Assembly (NCBI RefSeq): GCF_022662375.1
Contig: NZ_JAKNQL010000001.1
Coordinates: forward strand, 806,001-870,000
DNA length: 64,000 nt
Direction: 5' to 3'
DNA from: Pseudomonas sp. CROZ-RG-20F-R04-15
GTDB lineage: Bacteria > Pseudomonadota > Gammaproteobacteria > Pseudomonadales > Pseudomonadaceae
Shown here in pieces: positions 46,164 through 54,675 of the stretch (its first letter is position 1; the number at the start of each line of letters is the position of its first letter). Under the pieces are notes generated by a model. It made no database searches, was not told the origin of the DNA, and saw nothing but the letters and a program-made list of their open reading frames with translations. Made by a program: the position numbers and the translations under genes.

Positions 46164-47462
46164 TTACATGAGGTGTTTCTGCGGCTCGGGAATGCTGGCC
46201 GCGCCGAGCACCGCCGGCAACAACCCCGACCGCAAATCCCCACCACTCGGCTGTTGATACAGGCTCAACCCGAACTCCGGCAGCACCGCCAGCAGATAAT
46301 CGAAAATATCCCCCTGAATCCGCTCGTAATCGGCCCAAGCCGTGGTGCGGGTAAAGCAGTAGATCTCCAGCGGAATGCCCTGCGCCGTGGTCTGCATCTG
46401 GCGGACCATGCAGGTCATGTTCGGCTGAATCTCCGGATGGCTCTTCAGATACGCCAGCGCATAGGCGCGGAACGTGCCGATATTGGTCATCCGGCGGCGG
46501 TTGGCGGACATCGCCGCGACATTGCCCTGCGCCTCGTTCCACGCCTTGAGCTCGGCTTTCTTGCGGCTCATGTAGTCGGTGAGCAGGTGCACCTGGGTGA
46601 GCTTTTCCTCCTCGTCATCGCGGATGAAACGCACGCCGCTGGCATCGATGAACAGGCTGCGCTTGATCCGCCGCCCGCCCGATTGCTGCATGCCGCGCCA
46701 GTTCTTGAATGACTCGGACATCAGCCGCCAGGTCGGGATCGAGACGATGGTCTTGTCGAAGTTCTGCACCTTGACCGTGTGCAGGGTGATGTCGACCACA
46801 TCGCCGTCGGCGCCGACTTGCGGCATCTCGATCCAGTCGCCGACCCGCAGCATGTCGTTGCTGGTCAGCTGCACGCTGGCAACGAACGACAGCAGCGTGT
46901 CCTTGTAGACCAACAGAATAACTGCCGACATCGCACCCAGACCGGACAGCAGCAACAGCGGCGAGCGGTCAATCAACGTGGCGACGATGATGATCGCGCC
47001 GAACACGTACAAAACCATTTTCGCCAGTTGCACATAGCCTTTGATCGAGCGTGTGCGGGCGTGTTCGGTTCGGGCGTAGATGTCGAGCAGGGCGTTGAGC
47101 AGGGCGCTGACCGAGAGCAGCAGGAACAGGATGGTGAACGACAACGCCACATTGCCGAGGAAGGTCATCGCGGTTTTGCTCAGTTCCGGCACCAGATGCA
47201 GGCCGAACTGGATCACCAGCGATGGCGTCATCTGCGCCAGACGCTGAAACACCTTGTTGTGACGAAAGTCATTGATCCAGTGCAGCGCCGGCTGGCGGCC
47301 GAGCATGCGGCTGGCGTGCAGGATCAGGTATCGCGCCACTCGTCCGAGCACCAGCGCGATCACCAGCAGCAGCGTCAGGGCGAGGCCCGCCTGCAAAAGC
47401 GGATGCTGTTCGAGGGTGCCCCAGAGGTCCTGGGCGTTGAGCCAGAGCTGTTTGAAATCCAT
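46164..47462 (-). CDS. ybdG: Mechanosensitive channel of the MscS superfamily, YbdG-like
   Basis: A 432-residue membrane protein. About five hydrophobic helices lie in the first half, the last being the pore-lining type SGLGAMSAVILLVYKDTLLS. The MscS beta-domain follows (LRVGDWIEM, then GDVVDITLHTVKVQNFDKTI and VSIPTWRLMSESFKNW). The larger-than-MscS size and long C-terminal domain match E. coli YbdG (MscM activity), which opens under membrane tension. It is divergent from the DEAD-box gene. Confidence 0.9.
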   Translation of the reverse strand: MDFKQLWLNAQDLWGTLEQHPLLQAGLALTLLLVIALVLGRVARYLILHASRMLGRQPALHWINDFRHNKVFQRLAQMTPSLVIQFGLHLVPELSKTAMTFLGNVALSFTILFLLLSVSALLNALLDIYARTEHARTRSIKGYVQLAKMVLYVFGAIIIVATLIDRSPLLLLSGLGAMSAVILLVYKDTLLSFVASVQLTSNDMLRVGDWIEMPQVGADGDVVDITLHTVKVQNFDKTIVSIPTWRLMSESFKNWRGMQQSGGRRIKRSLFIDASGVRFIRDDEEEKLTQVHLLTDYMSRKKAELKAWNEAQGNVAAMSANRRRMTNIGTFRAYALAYLKSHPEIQPNMTCMVRQMQTTAQGIPLEIYCFTRTTAWADYERIQGDIFDYLLAVLPEFGLSLYQQPSGGDLRSGLLPAVLGAASIPEPQKHLM

Positions 47463-47653
47463 ATGAGCAACGATTCTTCTGTAAGACGCGATGGGTGATT
47501 AGAGCATTTAAGCCGTCGTGTATTACCGTTGAAGACAAATCGAGCAACAAAAAAGCCACTGATTGCGTCCGTTTGTATAAAGAAACTCGGCCTGAGCGCT
47601 CGAAACCGGTAACCTATGCAGCTGTTTTTTTGCATATCTTCGAGGTAGCACCC

Positions 47654-48994
47654 GTGTTTTCCCAATTCGCCCTGCACGAACGCCTGCTTAAAGCTGTGGC
47701 CGAGCTGAAATTTGTCGAGCCAACGCCTGTGCAAGCCGCGGCCATTCCGCTGGCGCTCCAAGGGCGTGATCTGCGGGTGACGGCGCAAACCGGTAGCGGC
47801 AAAACCGCCGCTTTCGTTCTGCCAATCCTCAATCGCCTGATCGGCCCGGCCAAGGTTCGCGTCAGCATCAAGACGCTGATCCTGCTGCCGACCCGTGAAC
47901 TGGCCCAGCAGACGTTGAAGGAAGTTGAACGCTTTTCGCAGTTCACTTTCATCAAGTCCGGCCTGATCACCGGCGGTGAAGACTTCAAGGTCCAGGCCGC
48001 GATGCTGCGCAAAGTGCCGGACATCCTCATCGGCACCCCGGGCCGGATGATCGAGCAACTCAACGCCGGCAACCTCGACTTGAAAGAAGTCGAAGTGCTG
48101 GTGCTCGACGAAGCCGACCGCATGCTCGACATGGGTTTCGCCGAAGACGTGCAGCGTCTGGTCGACGAATGCCCGAATCGTCAGCAGACCATGCTGTTCT
48201 CCGCTACCACCGGTGGTTCCGGCCTGCGCGACATGATCGGCAAGGTGCTGAACAACCCTGAGCACTTGCAGCTCAACGCGGTCAGCCAACTGAATTCGAC
48301 CACCCGTCAGCAAATCATCACCGCCGACCACAATCAGCACAAAGAGCAGATTGTGAACTGGCTGCTGGCCAACGAGACCTATCAGAAGGCCATCGTCTTC
48401 ACCAACACCCGCGCCATGGCCGACCGCATCTACGGCCGCCTCGTGGCTCAGGAATACAAAGCGTTCGTGCTGCACGGCGAGAAAGACCAGAAGGATCGCA
48501 AACTGGCGATCGACCGTCTGAAGCAGGGCGGCGTGAAGATTTTGGTCGCTACCGACGTCGCGGCCCGTGGTCTGGACGTCGATGGCCTGGATCTGGTGAT
48601 CAACTTCGACATGCCACGCAGCGGCGACGAATACGTGCACCGCATCGGCCGTACCGGCCGCGCCGGTAACGACGGTCTGGCGATCTCGCTGATCTGCCAC
48701 GGCGACTGGAACCTGATGTCGAGCATCGAGCGCTACCTGAAGCAGAGCTTCGAGCGCCGTACCATCAAGGAAGTCAAAGGCACCTACGGCGGGCCGAAAA
48801 AGGTCAAGGCTTCGGGTAAAGCCGTTGGCGTGAAGAAGAAAAAGACTGACGCCAAGGGCGACAAGAAAAAAACTGCTGCCAAGACGCCGACCAAGCGCAA
48901 GAGCGCCAACCGTCCGAAGCCGGACTCGTTGGTGAGCAGCGATGGCATGGCGCCGCTGAAACGCCGCAAGCCAGCAGAGCCTGCGGCTGAGTAA
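47654..48994 (+). CDS. DEAD-box ATP-dependent RNA helicase
   Basis: A 446-residue helicase from GTG 47654 (GAGG eight bases upstream). Motifs are I AQTGSGKT (44-51), Ia PTRELAQQ, Ib TPGRM, II LDEADRML (DEAD at 152-155), III SATTGG and VI HRIGRTGRAG. A Q-motif precedes (FVEPTPVQAAAIP). The C-terminus is a Lys-rich unstructured tail (KKVKASGKAVGVKKKK) that likely adds RNA affinity. It is of the RhlE/SrmB type used in ribosome assembly or RNA decay. Whether it is a cold-shock gene cannot be read here. Confidence 0.9.
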   Translation: MFSQFALHERLLKAVAELKFVEPTPVQAAAIPLALQGRDLRVTAQTGSGKTAAFVLPILNRLIGPAKVRVSIKTLILLPTRELAQQTLKEVERFSQFTFIKSGLITGGEDFKVQAAMLRKVPDILIGTPGRMIEQLNAGNLDLKEVEVLVLDEADRMLDMGFAEDVQRLVDECPNRQQTMLFSATTGGSGLRDMIGKVLNNPEHLQLNAVSQLNSTTRQQIITADHNQHKEQIVNWLLANETYQKAIVFTNTRAMADRIYGRLVAQEYKAFVLHGEKDQKDRKLAIDRLKQGGVKILVATDVAARGLDVDGLDLVINFDMPRSGDEYVHRIGRTGRAGNDGLAISLICHGDWNLMSSIERYLKQSFERRTIKEVKGTYGGPKKVKASGKAVGVKKKKTDAKGDKKKTAAKTPTKRKSANRPKPDSLVSSDGMAPLKRRKPAEPAAE

Positions 48995-49012
48995 CGCGTT
49001 TCAGGCGTGCAT

Positions 49013-49043
49013 AAAAAACCCGGACAGTGTCCGGGTTTTTTTT
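49013..49043 (+). terminator. Intrinsic terminator of the DEAD-box gene
   Basis: AAAAAACCCGGA pairs with TCCGGGTTTTTT around a five-base loop, with an eight-base T run. The reverse side has an A run, so it can also end the converging transcript from 49050. Confidence 0.9.
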
Positions 49044-49049
49044 CGTCCA

Positions 49050-49649
49050 TCAGTTGCCGAGCTGGCCACTGGTGTCGGCGTCAAAGCGCCGCTTGGCTTG
49101 ATTCGCTGCCGGTTTCAGTGCCGCGAGCAAGGTGGCCTCGCTGTACAACCGCGTAACCGCCAGATCTTTCGGCGTCGGCTCAATCGGGATCAACACATCC
49201 TCACCGTCGGCATGCAGCCAGATCGCCACAACGTGCAGCGCCGAGACAAACAGCACTCGCAGCTCAACGCTCTTGCCCTGAAGTTGCGGTGCTTGTTCTG
49301 CCAGTTTCAGTGCACCCACCGTAGCAGCGGCGTGATCGCCGTGGTTCAAGGAGGCGAACTCGACATGCCCGCGCACTTCGGCCAATTGCGCATCGGCAAT
49401 CGTCACGCCGTCGGCAAACACCAGGTAATGCCAGTCGCCGATTCGTGCGCCTTTCAGGCCTTTGCCTTGGCTCAGGTCTTCCAGGCTGAGCGAATAGCCA
49501 CGGTAGGCTTCGCTGAGGCTGATTTTCGCCGGTACAGCGTTGGCGAACTGGCGATTGGCGCCAAGACCTGGGGTTTGCAGCGCGGCTTGCAAGGCCGGGC
49601 GTAAGGTCTGTACGCCGTTGGAAGGCGCCTTTGGATAAGTCAATTGCAT
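49050..49649 (-). CDS. Unknown protein paired with the C70-like protease gene
   Basis: A 199-residue protein without a family I recognise. It starts MQLTYPKAPSNGVQTL, with no signal peptide and no membrane helix. The body alternates short strands and helices and includes the alpha/beta-like segment VELRVLFVSALHVVAIWLHA. Ending in a charged tail (ANQAKRRFDADTSGQLGN). It lies 12 bases downstream of the papain-like protease gene on the same strand, an operon arrangement that might make it an inhibitor, substrate, chaperone or immunity partner; none is shown. Confidence 0.7.
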   Translation of the reverse strand: MQLTYPKAPSNGVQTLRPALQAALQTPGLGANRQFANAVPAKISLSEAYRGYSLSLEDLSQGKGLKGARIGDWHYLVFADGVTIADAQLAEVRGHVEFASLNHGDHAAATVGALKLAEQAPQLQGKSVELRVLFVSALHVVAIWLHADGEDVLIPIEPTPKDLAVTRLYSEATLLAALKPAANQAKRRFDADTSGQLGN

Positions 49650-49661
49650 GATGTTGCCCTC

Positions 49662-50246
49662 CTAGTTTTTCACGGTGAAGTAAGTGTGGGTCCAGTTGCC
49701 GCCGCCGTTATAGGCGCGGGGGAACGCGTTCAGTGCGCGGGTCGAATAGCCGTAGATCGAGTCCGCGACCAACACGTAATCGCCATTGGTGCCGTAGATC
49801 GTCAGAAAGTGCGCACCGCCTCCGTACCAGGCGCAGCGCAGGCCGACCGGGCGGCCCATGCTGATCTGGTTCTGAATGGCCGACATCTGCAGCGAACCCT
49901 GATTCATGCCGTTGTAGCTGCGGGTGGTTTGCAGGGCCGAATCCAGATAGCCGTAGACGTTGCATGGCCCCGGCTGATTACAGCAGTTGCGGTCGAGCTG
50001 AGTGCTGGCCACGCCGCACTGCGTCCAGTTGCCGGTGCCGTAATAGTTGCCGACCGAGGCGGAAACGGCCGCCCAGCACCAGTTGGTCTGGGTCTGTTTC
50101 TGCATGTTGAAGTTGAGACTGCCAGCGGTGCGGGCGCTGAGCTGTTCAGCGGCCTCGACTTCGGCGAGTTGCGGGTCGAGCAGGTGACCGGCCAGGCACC
50201 TTGGCAGGGATTCGCCGGTGAATTGTGTTGCTGCTGTTGTTAACAT
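49662..50246 (-). CDS. Papain-fold cysteine protease, AvrRpt2/C70-like
   Basis: A 194-residue protein. After about 45 N-terminal residues (possible pro- or targeting segment) comes the catalytic motif QTQTNWCWAAVSASVGNYYG with Cys57, then His146 in YGGGAHFLTIYG and Asp162 in YVLVADSIYGYS, the Cys-His-Asp triad order of papain-like proteases. The NWCWAA block is characteristic of the C70 (AvrRpt2) and related C39-like groups. Further Cys residues (NCCNQPGPCNVYG) may form disulfides. There is no standard Sec signal. GGAGG precedes the ATG. AvrRpt2 is a plant effector; a host-directed role here is not supported by anything nearby. Confidence 0.75.
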   Translation of the reverse strand: MLTTAATQFTGESLPRCLAGHLLDPQLAEVEAAEQLSARTAGSLNFNMQKQTQTNWCWAAVSASVGNYYGTGNWTQCGVASTQLDRNCCNQPGPCNVYGYLDSALQTTRSYNGMNQGSLQMSAIQNQISMGRPVGLRCAWYGGGAHFLTIYGTNGDYVLVADSIYGYSTRALNAFPRAYNGGGNWTHTYFTVKN

Positions 50247-50429
50247 TTTTCAATCCTCCATGAGTGAAAACAAGCGTCCAGCTTGTGTGGTGTTGCGGTG
50301 TTGCCGAGCGATCGGTGTTCAACGGTTGCCATGTCAAATGGCAGGTTCCGATCTCGTTGCTCGATGTAACCGTAGATCTGAATATGCGTTTGTGCAAATA
50401 AATAAATGCATTTATGCATTTTCATGTGC

Positions 50430-50498
50430 AAAAGATCGCAGGCTTCGGCAGCTCCTACACGGTTTTGGGTAGGCACTGCCGAAGGCTGCGATCTTTTG
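50430..50498. repeat. AAAGATCGCAGGCTTCGG-type inverted repeat
   Basis: Arms AAAAGATCGCAG[GC]CTTCGGCAG... and the complement form a long imperfect hairpin of about 30 bases per arm with a short loop. The same family recurs at 59571-59630. It lies between the protease gene start and the small exported-protein gene. Confidence 0.85.
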
Positions 50499-50502
50499 AT
50501 TT

Positions 50503-50778
50503 TTAGCCTTCGGTTTTTTTCTCTGCCGTATCCAATTCTTTCAAGCGCTGATCAATCAACTGGCATTTGTCCGGCAGATCCGCACTGGCCGTGCCCAGGT
50601 CCATCTTCTGCAACTCGGCGTTGATCTCTTTGGCCTTGGCTGGATTCTGTTCGGTGAGCTTGGCGACTTCCTTGGCCAGTTGCTCACGCTTGGCGGTGGC
50701 TTCTTCCGGCGTGCAGGCCCAGACAGGCAGGGCACAGGCGAGGGTGGCGGCGAGGGTGAGCTTGATCAGGGTTTTCAT
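50503..50778 (-). CDS. Small exported helical protein
   Basis: A 91-residue protein with a signal peptide (about residues 1-21, MKTLIKLTLAATLACALPVW). The mature region is charged and helical (EEATAKREQLAKEVAKLTEQ, then AKAKEINAELQKMD), with two Cys (ACTPEE and DKCQLI) that could form one disulfide. No enzymatic motif; function unknown. The stop is close to the inverted repeat on its downstream side. Confidence 0.75.
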   Translation of the reverse strand: MKTLIKLTLAATLACALPVWACTPEEATAKREQLAKEVAKLTEQNPAKAKEINAELQKMDLGTASADLPDKCQLIDQRLKELDTAEKKTEG

Positions 50779-50849
50779 CGGGGCAGGCCTCAGTTCCGGT
50801 TAAGGCGGGTTAACTGGTTGAGGCCTTGATCGCGGGAAAAGTTCAGTGC

Positions 50850-51587
50850 TTAAGTTTGTTCGTGGCAGCAGTTCGTTCTAGAAACCTGCTCATACCGATC
50901 ATGATGCCGCACCCATTCCATGATCTCGTCTTCATTCCTGCCCTTGGGCGTGAGGTCGAGGTAGTTGTAGGCGCCGACCAACATGTCGAGACCGCGAGCG
51001 TAGGTCGAGTAGGTATGGAAAATCTCCCCGGCCTCATCACGATAAAACACACTCAACCCCGGCATTTCTTCCTCGGCGCTGTCAGTCTTTTCGTAGTTGT
51101 ACGTAGCCTTTGCGGCCGCGACATCCTCAGCCCGGGCGCAGACACCGAAGTCGTAGTTGAAGTCGCAACCCTCTGAAGACACCCAATCAAACTTCCAGCC
51201 CATTCGCCGTTTAAAGTCCTGGAACTCGTTGAACGGCGCAGGCGAAACAGCTACCACCGCGATGTCGTGATGAGCCAGATGCTGGTTGGCGCCATCAATG
51301 TGGTCGCTGAGGAACGAGCAACCCTGGCAGCCTTCCTCCCAATCCTTGGCAAACATGAAGTGGTAAACCACCAATTGGCTGTGTTTGCCAAACAGATCAG
51401 CCAGCTTCAATTCGCCGTTCGGGCCCTGGAAGTGGTAATCCTTGTCGACCTTCACCCATGGCAAAGCGCGACGCTCGGCGCTGAGGCGATCGCGTTCCTT
51501 GGTGAACGCTTTCTCGTGGGCCAGATGTTGCTTACGGGCGGCGAGCCATTCTTCGCGCGACACCACCGGATGATTCTCAACGTTCAT
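50850..51587 (-). CDS. DUF899 thioredoxin-like protein
   Basis: A 245-residue cytoplasmic protein. The DUF899 hallmarks are present: VSREEWLAARKQHLAHEKAF at the N-terminus, GPNGELKLADLFGKHSQLVV, the motif GCQGCSFLSDHIDG with a CxxC in a thioredoxin-like position, and the closing YNYLDLTPKGRNE. The fold is peroxiredoxin-like but biochemical function is not established. It is a single gene, with the DUF2513-like gene divergent 175 bases away. Confidence 0.88.
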   Translation of the reverse strand: MNVENHPVVSREEWLAARKQHLAHEKAFTKERDRLSAERRALPWVKVDKDYHFQGPNGELKLADLFGKHSQLVVYHFMFAKDWEEGCQGCSFLSDHIDGANQHLAHHDIAVVAVSPAPFNEFQDFKRRMGWKFDWVSSEGCDFNYDFGVCARAEDVAAAKATYNYEKTDSAEEEMPGLSVFYRDEAGEIFHTYSTYARGLDMLVGAYNYLDLTPKGRNEDEIMEWVRHHDRYEQVSRTNCCHEQT

Positions 51588-51762
51588 GAAGATTTCTCCT
51601 GCGGGGTTGAAACCGTCTGTCTCAGACTAGTCGTTTAACCCTGCGCAAGATCGACAGACCGCCGGTCGGTCGGCCCTGAAAATGCGGCTGAACGGCTGGG
51701 AACGGCTCCGGTCACAACCTATGAACGCGCCATAAATCACGCGCACCGGAGGTTGTATCAGG

Positions 51763-52155
51763 ATGACGACTTATAACTGGGATTTGATTGAACGCTTGCT
51801 GCATGAAGTGCAGAACAGCGCCGGCCACAGTTTTGCCCCTCGGGCTTACGCCGAAGACTATGCGGCGGAAAAAGCCAGCGCCGGCGAGCCGATCGAGAAC
51901 CTTGATCATCTGAAAACGCAGGCCTGCGACTATGAAAGGTTGTTGCTCTTGCGTGGCTACATCGCACCGCGTCCGGATGAAGAGGGCAGCACGGGAAATA
52001 ATTTTGTCCTGACGCCGCGCGGTTCCAGCCTGTTGAGCCTGATCGACAGCAGCATTCCCGGCAATGACCATCCGCGTCAGGTGCTGGATGAGCAGGAAGA
52101 TGCGCTGGCTGAGGCGACGTTCGACGAAGTGGCGTCCAAAGCCCAGATCGCCTGA
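51763..52155 (+). CDS. DUF2513-like small protein
   Basis: A 130-residue protein: MTTYNWDLIERLLHEVQNSA, then a small hydrophilic body and an acidic tail (DEQEDALAEATFDEVASKAQ). The overall pattern (NWDLIRxLL, then xLTPRGSxLLxLID) resembles DUF2513, a winged-helix-like family found mainly near mobile elements. It is common in Pseudomonas; no partner gene is evident here. A REP pair follows 13 bases after the stop. Confidence 0.65.
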   Translation: MTTYNWDLIERLLHEVQNSAGHSFAPRAYAEDYAAEKASAGEPIENLDHLKTQACDYERLLLLRGYIAPRPDEEGSTGNNFVLTPRGSSLLSLIDSSIPGNDHPRQVLDEQEDALAEATFDEVASKAQIA

Positions 52156-52168
52156 GTTTACGCAGAAC

Positions 52169-52260
52169 CCCTGTAGGAGTGAGCCTGCTCGCGATTGCGT
52201 TCTTTCAGCCACATAAACAGTGACTGTTACACCGCGATCGCGAGCGTGCTCACTCCTACA
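52169..52260. repeat. REP inverted pair (GAGTGAGC variant)
   Basis: Arms at 52169-52194 and 52237-52260 carry the TAGGAGTGAGCCTGCTCGC variant; the second arm has one substitution (AGCGTGCTC). It lies between two converging genes. Confidence 0.9.
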
Positions 52261-52276
52261 TTGGATTCGGGTCTGT

Positions 52277-53146
52277 TCAGGTTTTTTGCGCGGCCTTGAG
52301 GCACTTGAGGTCGTTGAAGTCTTTGCGTACGCCATCAATCTTCTTCAACAAGCGCTGCCGCTGCTGCGGCGAACTTTCTGCCATCAGGTCAACCGCCAGC
52401 GAGCGTCCCTGCGCTTCAGTATCGGCGAAGGCCTTGCGGTAATCCGCTGTCCATAGACTCTCGCGATTGACCAGAAGCGTCTCTATTCTCTGTGGGAATT
52501 CGGGACTTTTGCGTTGCGCTACCGCCGCACTGAACTGCTTCTGCCAATGGGCCCGGTTGGCAATCCATTGCGTGTACTGATCGCCCAGGGCGGTCGACCA
52601 CGCCATGACCCGCTGCTCTTGCGTGGCACTCAAGGGCCCGAGCCAGTCGTTCAGGCGTTTGACCATGCGCGCGCCACGCTCGGCAATTTGCTGATCAAGC
52701 GGTGGTTTCAGGTATTCCTGCTGACGCTTGCGCAGATCCTTGGCAAACGCGTCATTCATCTCGGCCACTTGCTTGTCATCCAGACCTTGCAACAACTCGA
52801 TAGCCGACGGGGTGATCTCTCGAGCGGTTTCGGCAATGGCTTGCTTGGCTTCCGCAGTGCGCGCCTGCAACGCGGCATCGGTGACCTGATTGGTCTCGAC
52901 CATGGTCTGCAGGCGATCAAGCCAGTCCAGATAACCCGGCAATTGCGTGGTGCAATGCCAGCTCAGGTGGTCCTTGAGGCGTTCGTTGAACCAGTCTTTC
53001 TGCTCGCCGTTCATGTCCAGATAGTCGCTGAGCGTCCATGGAATGATCACGTCGAGGTTGCGATAGGCCAGACCGACGCGACTGCAAGCGCCGAGGGCGA
53101 GGGTAAAGATCAGTAGCGCGGCGATGTGCTTGAACCAGCGAGACAT
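52277..53146 (-). CDS. Lipoprotein, DUF6279 family
   Basis: A 289-residue protein with a lipoprotein signal (about residues 1-21; lipobox LGAC with Cys21). The mature protein is almost entirely helical and rich in Gln, Glu and Arg (KDLRKRQQEYLKPPLDQQIA), with conserved Trp/Tyr at the start (RVGLAYRNLDVIIPWTLSDY). This matches the DUF6279 lipoproteins of Pseudomonas, whose role is unknown. The residue after Cys is Ser, compatible with outer-membrane sorting. Converges on DUF2513 with a REP pair between. Confidence 0.8.
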   Translation of the reverse strand: MSRWFKHIAALLIFTLALGACSRVGLAYRNLDVIIPWTLSDYLDMNGEQKDWFNERLKDHLSWHCTTQLPGYLDWLDRLQTMVETNQVTDAALQARTAEAKQAIAETAREITPSAIELLQGLDDKQVAEMNDAFAKDLRKRQQEYLKPPLDQQIAERGARMVKRLNDWLGPLSATQEQRVMAWSTALGDQYTQWIANRAHWQKQFSAAVAQRKSPEFPQRIETLLVNRESLWTADYRKAFADTEAQGRSLAVDLMAESSPQQRQRLLKKIDGVRKDFNDLKCLKAAQKT

Positions 53147-53224
53147 GGGCGAATCCTTGCGTAAGCCTGGCTTCGAGGGACTGATTCCTATGTGAACGCA
53201 GAATGAACCCGGCAGTTCAGCCGA

Positions 53225-53941
53225 TCAATAGAACGCGCGCTCAGCCTTGAGCGTGACGAGCCCGTCGCACTGGCTGTTGTGCCCGGAATAAGCCGAGCAA
53301 TCGCTGCCGCTGAGGCTGGAGTTGCTGTAGATCAGGTCGAGATCGACGCCCATGAACGGCCGGGACAGTTTCACCGACCAATCGGTAAAACTGCTGACAT
53401 AACCACCGTCTACGGCCACCGGCGTGTTCAGTTGGTGAGTGGTGTATTTCATGCTGACGCCGATGCCGAACGGTTGATTGCCGCCAAGATCGGCAAACAA
53501 GGTGTTGTTCTGTTTGTCCGGGTCGTTGCTCAAGGCCACGCCGAAACGACTGCCGAGCAAAGTCAGGCCGCCGAACAGTTCCTGGCTGTCGAGCGTGTCT
53601 ACTTCGGGATAGCTGTAGTGGATCATGCCGACTTCATAGCCGAGGGTTTGATCGAAGGGCTGTTTAAATCCGACGTAGGAATCGATTTCGAGATTCTTGC
53701 CAGGTGTGATGCCCATGCTCGGCGCGTATTGGCCAACGTAGAGGCCACTGTCGTGGCTCAGGTCGAGGCCGCCGTGGAAGGAACCGACGGCAGCCGGTTT
53801 GACCAGACCCTGGGCCATGCTGCGTGAAGGCGTGGTGCCGAGTTTGAGATCGAAATCGCCCAGTTCACGCTGGAAAATCTGCGCGTGCGCGGTCGCGCAA
53901 GCCAGCAGGCCTACAAGTGATAAACAGGATGATTTGCGCAT
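53225..53941 (-). CDS. TorF-family putative outer-membrane porin
   Basis: A 238-residue exported protein. Signal peptide at residues 1-20 (ending ATAHA). The barrel carries the family hallmark SRSMAQG near the N-terminus, many alternating strands and a C-terminal aromatic (ERAFY), as in TorF/Gcw_chp proteins. There are two Cys close to the C-terminus (SDCSAY, SQCDGL) likely to pair. Substrate unknown. A large hairpin and the small 54147 gene follow on the 5' side. Confidence 0.8.
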   Translation of the reverse strand: MRKSSCLSLVGLLACATAHAQIFQRELGDFDLKLGTTPSRSMAQGLVKPAAVGSFHGGLDLSHDSGLYVGQYAPSMGITPGKNLEIDSYVGFKQPFDQTLGYEVGMIHYSYPEVDTLDSQELFGGLTLLGSRFGVALSNDPDKQNNTLFADLGGNQPFGIGVSMKYTTHQLNTPVAVDGGYVSSFTDWSVKLSRPFMGVDLDLIYSNSSLSGSDCSAYSGHNSQCDGLVTLKAERAFY

Positions 53942-54094
53942 GCGTCACTCCATGAACAGCGAGCACAGGCGGCGGGCCTGCTGAAACGCTTGATCTAGAC
54001 GCGTGCAAGGATACCGGCGAATGATCGGCATTGAAGGCCGTTCGTCGATTTACAAGGATTTTTGTTTAAAAAGGAGGGGGGTTGCGCGGTGCCA

Positions 54095-54129
54095 GTCCAG
54101 GCGCTTCGAAGCTCAAAGCGCCTCTGGAC
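54095..54129. terminator. Hairpin near the end of the small gene at 54147
   Basis: GTCCAGGCGCTT (54095-54106) pairs with AAGCGCC-TC-TGGAC (54116-54129), an imperfect 11-12 bp stem with a two-base bulge. It sits 17 bases beyond the stop of the minus-strand 62-residue gene. There is no U-tract directly after it on that strand, so a terminator role is uncertain. Confidence 0.4.
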
Positions 54130-54146
54130 GGGTGTAAAACCGGGTG

Positions 54147-54335
54147 TTACTTCTTGCCCAGGCTGATCTGCTTGGACGGGCCGAATGTCTGGCCACTGAC
54201 GCCTTTGGCAATTTGCTGAATCTCGCCGCCAGACTTGAGGAACGCTGCGATCTGATCGTTGATCGATTCGCTGGTTTCAACGGCTGGAGCTGGCTTTGCT
54301 TTGCTGGTGGATGCTTTTACACGCATGGCGGCCAT
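54147..54335 (-). CDS. Small conserved protein of unknown function
   Basis: A 62-residue protein beginning MAAMRVKASTSKAKPAP and ending SGQTFGPSKQISLGKK. The N-terminus is basic and unstructured; a helix SESINDQIAAFLKSGGEIQQ follows. The end motif SGQTFGPSKQISLGK is well formed and resembles small conserved pseudomonad proteins. A second ATG three codons in (54326) could also serve. No domain recognised. It is divergent from the CvfB-like gene. Confidence 0.6.
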   Translation of the reverse strand: MAAMRVKASTSKAKPAPAVETSESINDQIAAFLKSGGEIQQIAKGVSGQTFGPSKQISLGKK

Positions 54336-54675
54336 TAACCTGTAGAAAAGTAACTCGGCCAGGCATCGTACAGGAATAACTTGACAATTGCTTGGTAAAT
54401 ATCCCCCGGAATAACCCAGCGCTGTACTGCATTATTCGCGATTGAATATGCGATATATCCGGCTAACCTGCTGTTTTAAATAAGAACATTCAGGTTTGCA
54501 GGCATTGAAATATTCGACCGCGAGCGGTGGTGTCTGCCTGACGAGCGGCACCTCAGCCCGGCCGCGCGCAAGGAAAATCAAGGCGTTGCGCAAATTTCCG
54601 ACGCGTGCGGATCTGCCGCCCGACGGCCACGTCAAAAACGGGTAGAATGCCGCCCACGCAATGAGGGTTCTGGAA
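54336..54675. other. Intergenic region upstream of the CvfB-like gene
   Basis: This 340-base divergent gap is AT-rich in its left half (54380-54490), contains a TTGACA at 54381-54386 without a well-spaced -10 partner, and has no convincing gene. The short frame on the minus strand at 54432-54635 lacks a ribosome-binding site. Confidence 0.4.

Noticed and set aside
47375..48700. A 441-codon open frame antisense to the DEAD-box gene
   Set aside because: Overlaps motif-complete DEAD-box coding sequence and shows no family features of its own.
49662..50246. A secreted plant effector assignment for the C70-like protease
   Set aside because: The fold likeness to AvrRpt2 is not enough; there is no type III signal that I can verify and no hrp box or secretion gene nearby.
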